Positions 55,561 through 64,000 of a stretch of DNA of 64,000 bases are shown piece by piece (positions within the stretch are counted from its first letter, which is position 1; every line of letters starts with the position of its first letter). The notes under the pieces were generated by a model. That model had not been told where the DNA came from and did no database searches. It saw only the letters and a program-made list of their open reading frames with translations. Origin of the DNA: Rhizomys pruinosus (taxonomy: Eukaryota; Chordata; Mammalia; Rodentia; Spalacidae); assembly GCA_009823505.1 (NCBI GenBank), contig VZQC01000286.1, positions 669,048 to 733,047 on the forward strand. Reading direction: 5' to 3'. The position numbers and the translations under genes are program-made.

Positions 55561-55775
55561 ACAGGGCTCACGGATTCTGACATACATGTTAAGTCTCAAA
55601 ATGAGCCTACCACCTGACCCAGCCATACTACTCCTGGGTATATACCCACAAGACACATCCTACCACAAAAATACATGCACAGCTATGTTTACTGCAGCTT
55701 TCTTCACAATAGCAAGGATCTGGAACCAACCCAAATGCCCCTCAACTGATGACTGGAGAGGCCATTCTTTTTTTT
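55561..55775 (+). mobile_element. L1 ORF2 C-terminal piece, arm 2
   Basis: Sense frame contains the conserved C-terminal L1 stretches DPAILLLGIYPQDTSYHKNT and IARIWNQPKCPSTDDW. Head-to-head with the preceding 3' terminus, as in a twin-primed insertion with internal deletion. Confidence 0.85.
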
Positions 55776-56059
55776 TTTTTTTAATGCTTTTATTGATGTT
55801 TTGTGTATCTGGTCTGAATGATCAGAAAGCAAAATCCTTAGGAAGCAGAAATAGGTAAGGCCTGTGAAAATGGCCTGTTCATAAAATTCTTCTTTGTAGA
55901 GAGTTGGGGCAGCTCTGTTTATGTGTATGTCAATACTACCTGTCTTTATAGGATATGAACGCAGAACCCAGGAAGTGGATGAGATTCTTTATGGAAGAAG
56001 CAAAATCCTAGAGCAGCCAACTTCCCCAAGCAATATGCTTGGGTTAAATATCAGTTTAG

Positions 56060-56168
56060 GAGCTGGGTACAGTATCACATACCTATAATCTTAGCACATG
56101 GGGGAGACTGAGGGATAACTGCAAGTTTGAGTCCAGCCGGTATTATATCATGAACTCCAGGAAAGTGT
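56060..56168 (+). mobile_element. B1 SINE fragment, arm 2
   Basis: gctgggtacagtatcacata, cctataatcttagcacatgg, caagtttgagtccagcc. Mirror of 50791-50892. Confidence 0.68.
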
Positions 56169-56795
56169 AAGCTACAGAGTGCATTTTTGTGCCCGCCAAA
56201 CACAAAGCCAACAAGCTAAATATGTAGTTAGGCATTTCTGATTAAATGTCGGAAACCATTTGTTACCCATTCGTGGTTCATCAGGATACTTAAGTATTGT
56301 ACATTCTTTCACGATGCTTCCTAATTCCTGAAATATTCCACTATCATCAATAAATTAATTTATATCACTATTCTCATTTATTTAATGATGAAAAAGGTTT
56401 GGTAACTGCAAAAATATCTTGGAGAAGCTATGTTCCTTGTCAAGCATTAGAAATAACTTTTGGCTTCTCATTTAAATTTCAATTATCATACTAGGTTAAA
56501 TGACTTGTCAGAGTTCATATTTCTGATTTGGTTTTTCTGGCATACTCTCTTACCAACACTTTCATTTTCTTTGTCCTATAACTCTTTAGTGCTTGTAAGT
56601 CATTTTGTTTCACCAATATTTGGCTTTATGGCTTCTCCTTGCAAACTCGAAAGGCCCATGTGCCTGTGTAAATACTCTCAATTGAAAATGTTGTCTCAGG
56701 CTTATTATAGATTGCAGTTGTGGTTCCTGTGAATGCTATGTTTTCCCCACATAACAAATACTATGTAGGTGATGTACTTGTTCCTTTGCCTTGCA

Positions 56796-56800
<5 letters not shown>
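56169..56800. other. Single-copy-type DNA, arm 2
   Basis: Mirror of 50151-50790. No gene recognised. Confidence 0.45.
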
Positions 56801-56861
<61 letters not shown>

Positions 56862-56862
56862 A
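56801..56862. repeat. (GA)n microsatellite, arm 2
   Basis: About 60 bases of ga with one aaag interruption. Confidence 0.97.
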
Positions 56863-56929
56863 CAGCCCTTTATTTATCTCTCAATCAAGTTTCCATGTGT
56901 TGATCTTGAAGTCAAAGCCATTTCATGCT

Positions 56930-57445
56930 ATTTATTTATTGATGCTTTGTGCATTTCATACATCATTTTCCAATTCAGATCAGGCATATTTCCCTTTCCC
57001 TTCCCCCCCCACCCCATCCCAGATTATGCATTTTGCCATAACTGTCCTGCATCTTTCTCTCAGTTTTTTTTTTCATTTTTTAGCTATAAGTGATAATCAA
57101 TGAGTACAAGCATCCTTCATATGAAACCAATTTGCAGGCTGTTGTGCCCAAAATCCCACAGCCCCACCATCCAGCGGGGGCTGAGGGGGTGTATGTTCAA
57201 TCAAGTTGATCAAATGAGTGTCCAGTCTACATTGCTGTAGTTTCACCATTCACCCCAATCGCAGCCCTTACATTCTACCATGCCCCCTCTTCCGCAGATT
57301 GTTCCCTAGGCTTAGAAAAGGGGCACAGGTGCATGAGAAGCAAAACAGTCCACTTTCTCTGGAGCTGTTGTCTTGGACTCTGATCAATTCTGGCTGTTTC
57401 CTTTCATGGGCTGACGGTTTGTCCAGGAATAACCTTTCGATCCTA
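56930..57445 (-). mobile_element. L1-type 3' end, arm 2
   Basis: tttattgatgctttgtgcat, catcattttccaattcagat, C-run 57000-57015, caccccaatcgcagccctta, cttccgcagattgttcccta, ctgacggtttgtccaggaat. The cleanest representative of this family in the window. Confidence 0.62.
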
Positions 57446-58010
57446 CTAATGAAGCACAAGCAATTAGATATATAGGTATTTAAACAGCACTAATAGTGGT
57501 AGGTTACTTTGGTATAGACACATATGTTTGGATGATATGTTAATCCATGAATTACATTTTTTCCTGTTAAAATGGCAGGGTCTTACTGTGGCTTATAACA
57601 TCTCCTAACCTGTAGAGGATGTAAGCTTGTGGCATCAGCCATGGGTTATTCCTCCAAGGAGAGAGCCAATAGCCACTCAACCAATAAAGCAAATACGGGT
57701 CTCCTTGAGTCAAGCAAGACTCCACCGTCAGCACCAGCTACACCTCACCTGCCTGGAAATACTGTGCAGCAGAGGCAGCCATATGCCTGTATATCCATTT
57801 CATGCTATTTTATTATGGGGATCTTTCCATCCGCATGCTGGCAGCTGGTCACGTTGCATCCACAGTCAAGAAGCAGAGAGCAAAGAATGTTGGTGCTCAG
57901 CTCACATTTTAACCTTTGGATTCAGTTTGGGACCCCAGCCCATGGAAGGATTCCACACACATTTAGGGTGGGTCATTCCTCCTCAGGAAATCTAATCTAG
58001 ATTATCACAA
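57446..58010. mobile_element. Unclassified rodent repeat, arm 2
   Basis: Follows the L1-type end without a break. Landmarks: gggttattcctccaaggaga, ccaataaagcaaatacgggt (AATAAA at 57681), ctgcctggaaatactgtgca, gaccccagcccatgg and tagggtgggtcattcctcct. May be the upstream part of the same element or an LTR. Confidence 0.4.
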
Positions 58011-58739
58011 AGCAGGCCTGCCTATAGACCTGTCTTCAATAATTTAGATTGAGCTTCAAGTATCTACCTTCTTCCATTTTGGAGTTATTTATACACCCAG
58101 ACATTCTCTTTTCTTTTTCTTTTATGGGTTTAAAATTGAGGCATTCATCTTACATACTCAATAGCACAAGGGCAAAATGCCTATGTTAAAATGTTTCTGT
58201 CATAAGATTACTAATATTGTCCTCGAGTGGATGGAACTGGTAAATGAAAAGCCAAAAGGAGCCAGGGGCTTCCTCCCCCCCCTAAAAAAAACCCTGAGTG
58301 ACCCCTGAGGACCATATCCTCAACTGAACTTGAGAAAACAAAAACCTTGGTTAATCTGGGCTAACCGTGTGGCTTTAAACATCCAAAAAGAAAGTATAAC
58401 CAGAAATAAATAATTAGTAAGGCCTGAGAAATTGTACTTCAGGTATAAAACTTGACATCTTGGTAAAAAGACAAAAAGAAAAAAAAAAGAAGCACAAAAG
58501 ATTACTAATATTGGAAATATAAAATATTATTTTTATTGCTTTATATTATAGCAATATAATAGATGTTTTGTCTAGTCTCTTTAATAAAACATATGAGAAT
58601 AAACAGTCCATTTAGCCTACAAATCCTAAAACATTTTTTATCTAGCCCTTTACAGATAAACTTTGCCAACCCCTGATTTGGAGCGCAAGCTTCCTCTTAT
58701 CATCTGAGTGGCCTTTTTGAGTCACTTAGTAAGATTGTG
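58011..58739. other. Unclassified DNA, arm 2
   Basis: Mirror of 48120-48870. No gene recognised. Confidence 0.4.
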
Positions 58740-58960
58740 TTTATCTTTAGGAAAGAAGACTGAAAGTCAAGACCAACTCGTAAGATTACTTTGAAGCAAA
58801 AATACTGGTCTCCGGAAAGTAGTGAGAACAGTGCCCGCGATGAGCAGCAAGTGTTAACTTTATTATTACCGTTCTTATCGTGGTCAATATACTGAGTGAT
58901 GGCTGTGGTAGTGCTGGAGTCCAAACAGCCAGTATTTTTCAGGTGACATCTATGTCATCT
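58740..58960 (-). mobile_element. MIR-type SINE, arm 2
   Basis: Antisense mirror of 47890-48110: aagtagtgagaacagtgccc, agcaagtgttaactttatta. Confidence 0.55.
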
Positions 58961-59324
58961 CAGATCTCACAGAAGTAATCCACTGCAAAAGGAAGATAAT
59001 ATTCACCATCTGTGTGAGAATGTTGTAAGGGATGAAGAAGACAAAGACTTAGAACACAGAATAGTTTTGTGAAATCAAAGCTGCTATTTGTATGTTTTAG
59101 CATACAGGACTCTCATTTGGTAACCTCACTCAGGAGTCATTGTAGAGTCATGGCTGGCAGGCAATCAGGAGATCTTGTTTGCTGCACTCTCCATTTTACC
59201 TCTCAGTTTTAAAGATCAAGGCTCTTTGCTTTTATACTGGTCCAAGAGGGAGTTCTCTCACTTAAATGAATTTCACATCATGAGACTGATATTTAAACCT
59301 TTATGGTTACAACTAAAAGAGTTA
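58961..59324. other. Unclassified DNA, arm 2
   Basis: Nothing recognised. Mirror of 47520-47885. Confidence 0.4.
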
Positions 59325-59560
59325 CAGCTGGGGATATAGCTTAGTTGATAGCACTCTTACCTAGCAAGAACAAGGTGCTAGGTTCACGCTCCAGCACAGC
59401 ATAGATTGTGCATGATGGATCAGAAATTCAAGGTTATCCTCAACTCCAGAGTGAGTTTGAAGCAAGCCTGGGATACCTGAGACCCTCTCTCAAAACTGAA
59501 CTAAACTAAACTAAACTAAACTAAACTAAACTAAACTAAACTAAACTAAACTAAACCCCA
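59325..59560 (+). mobile_element. ID/B4-type SINE with (ACTAA)n tail, arm 2
   Basis: gctggggatatagcttagtt, ctagcaagaacaaggtgcta, gtttgaagcaagcctgggat, gagaccctctctcaaaactg, then a clean pentamer array (actaa)n at 59494-59553. Confidence 0.78.
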
Positions 59561-59689
59561 AACAAGAAAGGCTAAAAAAAAAACACGTGCAATAGTAACA
59601 CTTTTGTCTTGGGATTAACCAATAACTGTCTAATCAGTCTTAAGGCTCACTCATAATGCGGAAATTCATTCCAGGTGCTGTGAACCTAG

Positions 59690-60155
59690 CCAAGTACCTG
59701 TGGCTAGAGAGGGTAGATCTTACAGGATAACTTACTACTGTAACTTCCAGCTATATTCTACATATTTCTCCTTCAACCCATAGATAAGAGTAGTTCTCAC
59801 CAGTCATCAAAGAAGCTTCTTTTTGCAAGAGATGGAGATGAAGATGGAGAGCCATATAGGTCAAAATGCAGAGAATAAGGACAATGAGGTGCCCAGCCAC
59901 AATTGCTACATATAAACTGCAAAACCTACACCCAAGGCTCAGGGAGCATACTAGAAGTTGGAGCAAAAACATTCTATAAGCCAGAGGACCAGGATACCCA
60001 TTGATAATGTCTTCTAGAGCTACAGGAAATTTATGGCTATTGAGACAGGGAGAATCTGTTTCCCCCAGGGATGAGGTCCCTGAGAGGTTATCTAATCCTA
60101 AATGGTCAGCCCTAAACACATGTACATACCACTACTAAATGGACTCAATAGGTTG

Positions 60156-60197
<42 letters not shown>

Positions 60198-60375
60198 CAG
60201 AGACAGATAGGTGCTATGTATATATATATGAAAACATAATAATTAAAGAAGACACCATGAACTTTGGAGGAAGATGGGGCAGGAACATCACGGGACTTGG
60301 AGATGGGGAAGGATGGCTTGAAATCATGTAGATAAAGTAATCATGTACGAAAGTCTCAAAAATTAAAAAAAAAAT
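59690..60375 (+). mobile_element. L1 (Lx-type) 3'UTR with poly-A end, arm 2
   Basis: Sense orientation: cccagccacaattgctacat, aactgcaaaacctacaccca, ggctcagggagcatactaga, gagaggttatctaatcctaa, actaaatggactcaataggt, a (CA)n at 60158-60193, then gacaccatgaactttggagg, ending in A-rich sequence near 60365. Clear family order and polarity. Confidence 0.82.
60158..60193. repeat. (CA)n microsatellite in L1 3'UTR, arm 2
   Basis: About 18 ca units at the position where rodent L1 3'UTRs often carry a dinucleotide repeat. Confidence 0.95.
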
Positions 60376-61129
60376 CAAATAAACAACCAGAAGATCAGCT
60401 GTTTGCCTCCTCCTCTAGCAAAAAGTCCTCCATAAAAATTTGTATGGATTCAGAGCAAAGGTTGTCTCTTAAATCTTTCCATGTCTACTGGATCATGCCA
60501 AATAAGGCTCTGCTGCATCAGGACCTTTGATGAACTCAGTGAACATTACGATGGGTCACACCTGTGTTTGATCATCCACTTTAAGAAGGATGGAGGATTG
60601 GTTGGCATTCTTTGTTTTGCTGTGCAGAGTCAGTGAATCAGATTATTGTCAGAATCACAGAACTGTGGAAAAGCCCAAGGGTTAGAGATCTCATTGGCTT
60701 GGGAAAACAGTTACTCTCGTGCATAAGAACTTTGGTATCTTACACTGCTGTTCGGTTTATTGTTGATGGGAATTATGTACCCTGAACCTTATAAGCTTCA
60801 AGCTCTGCATGGCAAGATATATCCAGCAGTTGCAATCAAAGCCAATAATAAGAAAAGGGAGAAAAGCTATCAGGAAGTCTAACATTTATTGTTGTAATGC
60901 AAACACTTGCCTCTTATAAGAGATAGTTATTTGGGAGGAAATCAAAGATGCTTTAGCATATTCTTGCAAAAAACATAAATGTATTTATGAAACCAGTTGT
61001 GGATGAAATGAAGTGATTTGCATTTTCTGATCTGTCTGTTGTATATCCCTTGAGTGTCTGCATATGCAATCAATGAATGAGAAGAGTTGAGGGATAAGTC
61101 TTGAGCTTTTGTGTGTGGTGTATTTTTAC
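60376..61129. other. Single-copy-type DNA, arm 2
   Basis: Mirror of 45646-46420. No feature recognised. Confidence 0.45.
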
Positions 61130-61435
61130 ATGTGTTTTTTATGTGTATGTATGTCTGTGTAGGCCTTTCTAGCACTTGTGTGTATGTGAATCCTATATAT
61201 CGACATCAGTCATATTCCTTTATTGCTCTCCTCTACTATCTCAGACAGGTTCTCTGGCTGTCTAGCCAATGAGGTCTGGGAATCTGCCTGTCTCTGCTTT
61301 CCAACACTGGATTTGTAGCTGTGAGCCTCCACACCTGAGTTTTGTATGGACATTAGGGATATGACTCTCAGGTCCTCAGGCAGGTGTGGCATGCATTTTA
61401 CAGACTGAATCATCTCCTCAGCCCAACTTTTGAGT
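61130..61435 (-). mobile_element. B4 SINE, arm 2
   Basis: Antisense mirror of 45350-45645: agctgtgagcctccacacct, ctcaggtcctcaggcaggtg, ending atcatctcctcagccc. Confidence 0.8.
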
Positions 61436-62077
61436 TTTTATAGAATTATTGACAGGTGAACATTGCCATTTCCAGAGACTGAAAAGAACATATTTCTTAG
61501 GGGGAAGATGAAGAACTGAGTTGTGATGCTCATAGAAATATGAGTAACAATGTCTGGAAGTCAGAGGAGAAGAGAATCATGGCTGTGGTTATTGGGGTTT
61601 AGTACATTCCCCTTCATCAATTCATAAGAGAGTGGCACTTTCACACTATGACTGCTTTATTCAAATATTTTATGACAATCCTGCCTTATATTACTGTCTA
61701 AAAATACAGTCTGATAAGTCCATCTCTATAGAACAGGTGTTGATTTGAATTAAGCTCTGTGTAAGCGTAGGCAACAGTATGTTTGTTTCCCCACAAGAGT
61801 TTAATGAGTGTGTCTATTAGTTTAACATAACAAATCTTTGAATACCAAGAGATGCTTGATTATGCGGATTATGTTCTTAAAGAATGCCTAGAGGTACTGT
61901 TTGGTTGATTTAAAACTGTTCTTTGACTAATTAAAAAAAAAACCAAATTATTTTAAGTTATTCTGAATTGCTTTTTGAATAAATTCTCTTTGGAGATGGG
62001 AAAACATGGACTTAGGTTGAATTAAGCCAAGCAAAGCCTATGAATTATAATTCTGAAATATAGTTGTGAAATTAGCT
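61436..62077. other. Single-copy-type DNA, arm 2
   Basis: Mirror of 44700-45349. No feature recognised. Confidence 0.45.
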
Positions 62078-62090
62078 ATTCACTTCTTTC

Positions 62091-62310
62091 TTTTTTTATT
62101 TTTATTTTTTTCTGTATGAATGTACCATCTGCATGTAGGTTGGTGCACCCATGTGATGCAATACCGTGGAGGTCAGAAGAGGGTGTCAGATTCCCCTGGA
62201 ACTGGAGCTAAAGATGGTTCGTAGCCGCCATGTGGATGCTGGGAATCAAACCCGGGTCCTCTGCAAGAGCAGTTGATGCTGTTAACTGCTGAGCCATCTC
62301 TCCAGCCCCA
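62091..62310 (-). mobile_element. B2 SINE with 13-bp target duplication, arm 2
   Basis: Antisense full-length B2 (gggaatcaaacccgggtcct, gagccatctctccagcccca). Flanked by attcacttctttc at 62078-62090 and 62311-62323. Mirror of 44439-44690, where the copy is corrupted. Confidence 0.95.
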
Positions 62311-62604
62311 ATTCACTTCTTTCAATATCCTAAGTAGTCACAAAGTAAAGACCTGAGGAATATTATAAGATGGCTTTCGGCAGAGGAAAATTAAAACTTA
62401 ATGTGTGTTGCTGGCTAATATACAGCAATATAAGAAAACGTTTTGAGTTATCTTTATAGAAAAGGAAGATTAATGTGTATTTTGGTAATGAAAGTCAAAT
62501 TACATAGAGGATTCTAAAATGCCTTGATTCCTCCCCTAAAAACTGTGATGTCATTGGACTTGGATTTGACCTTAGCAACATATGTTTTATAATATTGTTC
62601 AGTT

Positions 62605-62830
62605 TTTTTGAGGGGCCAGAGAGATGGCTCTTTAGTTTGGAGCAATGATTGCTCTTGCAGAGGATCAGGTGCATTTCCCAGCACATACATGATGGCTAAC
62701 AAGCTTATGCACCTCCTATTCCAGGGGATCCAATGATGCCTTCTCACCTCCACAGGCACTGCATGCACATAGTACATTTACATACATTCATGGAAAACAC
62801 TCCTAAAATAAAAATACATAAATTGAAAAT
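62605..62830 (+). mobile_element. B2 SINE, arm 2
   Basis: ggggccagagagatggctct, tgattgctcttgcagaggat, tccaggggatccaatgatgc, acctccacaggcactgcatg and an A-rich tail. Confidence 0.85.
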
Positions 62831-63689
62831 TTGAAAATTGTGAATGTGTGTGTGTCTTCATGTTGGTATGCATGCATATTTACATACGTATTTATTGTAT
62901 AGACACTGAACTTTGGGATCATTTTCTAAGCTTAATTTTCTGAATTCCTATTATTTATTTTTCTCTGACTCATATCAGCCAGCGATCTGGATATTTCACA
63001 TAGACAAATGTTCTGATAATATATGGCCCCTTATGTTTACTATATATATGTAAAGCTATATGACCGAGCTAAAAAAATAAAACCTCAAAAACCTCACATG
63101 AATCAGGATGTTACCAATAAATTCCAAAATATAATTGAGTTCAGAAATTTAGAACTGAGTAAAGGAATGGACCACTAGAGGAAAATACAGTTATGAGATG
63201 GTAAAATACACAGCTGAGTAGTTGTAACTGTTAGCTTTGGCTGTGTAACAAGCTACCCAAAACTCAATTACATCTGATAGTCTCCACTTCTCTTGAATTT
63301 GCAGACTTCAGCTGAGCTAGATTAGGGTCTCTTGGACCTTGATTGGGTTCTCTTCAGTACCTATAGGGTGGTTCTTCTCTATATGATTCTCATCTTCCTG
63401 CTGGAACCACTGGGACAACACAGACAAAACATTCCTGGGATGTCAGAAGCACAAGACAGCAAATGGAAATGCATAAGGCCTCTAGACATGTAGACTCAGA
63501 AATGCCATAATTAGCCCTTCTGCCTCATTCTGTTAGCCAGCAGAGTCGTGGTATATGTACCAAGATCCAAACCAGCAAGTTAGGTCAGATATTTTACAGT
63601 GACAAAAAAAAAAAAAAAAAAACAGCCAAGTTTTCTTAATGAACTCTACTTGGAATCTATCATGCCAGTTGATCATTATTGTTACCCAT
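62831..63689. other. Single-copy-type DNA, arm 2
   Basis: Mirror of 42990-43890. Poly-A 63604-63622. No gene recognised. Confidence 0.4.
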
Positions 63690-63930
63690 ATTAAAAACTG
63701 TATTTGTGTATGAACTTAGTCATATTTTTGATATGTAGCCAAGGCTAGCCCTGTGGCTTCTCTGTACCTAAGGATTATGTTAAATTCCTCCTTTCTGCCT
63801 CTACTTTCTGAGGGCTGGGATTATAGTCATGTATCAGCATGTCTGGGTTTATGCAATGCTGGGAATTAAATGCAGGGTCTCATAATGCTACACAAGCACT
63901 CTACCAACTAAGATAAATCCCCAGCCCAGA
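63690..63930 (-). mobile_element. B4/ID_B1-type SINE, arm 2
   Basis: Antisense: tagccaaggctagccctgtg, gagggctgggattatagtca, aattaaatgcagggtctcat, ending aagataaatccccagccc. Mirror of 42672-42915. Confidence 0.75.
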
Positions 63931-64000
63931 TGTATTTAGAGTTATGAAATAAAGTGGTATGGTGTATACCTACTTCCATCTTTTAATCCTTTTCCATTCA

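Larger units (their letters stand above)
55228..64000 (-). repeat. Giant inverted repeat, arm 2 (continues past window)
   Basis: Reverse-complement partner of 42598-51745. The last base of the window still pairs with 42598, so the arm is truncated by the window edge. Low-complexity and SINE tails are cleaner here than in arm 1, so this is the better-resolved version. Confidence 0.92.

Noticed and set aside
56720..57103. Plus frame containing an Arg-Glu dipeptide repeat
   Set aside because: Translation of the (GA)n microsatellite running into an antisense L1 3' end.
59494..59553. Telomere-like or satellite repeat
   Set aside because: The unit is (actaa)n, a SINE tail microsatellite, not TTAGGG or a rodent satellite.

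Overview
This window is non-coding, repeat-dominated DNA from a muroid rodent. The evidence is lineage-specific SINEs: B1, the tRNA-derived B2/B3 family and B4 (ID+B1 dimers). There are also many truncated LINE-1 pieces with rodent Lx-type 3'UTRs, plus older MIR, MER20 and L1 relics. I see no complete protein-coding gene, tRNA, rRNA or CRISPR array. The longest open frame (13462-14214, minus, 250 residues) is the C-terminal part of a 5'-truncated L1 ORF2. A few exon-like stretches are listed with low confidence; the best is 54399-54503, which has a good acceptor and a consensus donor.

Layout. (1) 1-1512: flank with a 60-bp tandem duplication and SINE fragments. (2) 1513-27095: three head-to-tail copies of one locus. 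Copy A is 1513-6600, copy B 6936-16612 and copy C 17434-27095. B and C each begin right after a single N (6935, 17433) at the same base of the unit. Each unit holds a flanking segment, an inverted L1 pair, a B2, about 1.2 kb of unique DNA, a second B2, more unique DNA and an L1 3' end. B and C continue through a 1.75-kb L1, an old L1, another B2 and about 0.9 kb of unique DNA. (3) 27096-41876: apparently single-copy, repeat-rich DNA with B4, B2, B1, MER20, MIR and microsatellites, a twin-primed L1 at 37384-38405 that carries a B1, and an L1 3'UTR at 39090-40330. (4) 41877 (N) to 42597: an LTR-like fragment and purine-rich DNA. (5) 42598-64000: a very large imperfect inverted repeat. Arm 1 is about 42598-51745 and arm 2 about 55228-64000, running off the window; the single-copy spacer is about 3.5 kb.

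Interpretation. The triplication and the giant inverted repeat are the most striking structures, but both look at least partly like assembly products. Units abut single Ns, unique stretches are identical between copies, and repeat stretches differ by dense 1-2 base indels, as in unpolished long-read gap fill. I found no convincing undescribed biological system. The biology worth checking is the twin-primed L1s, two perfect 15-bp hairpins, the exon candidates and a B2 subfamily with a distinctive 3' tail.
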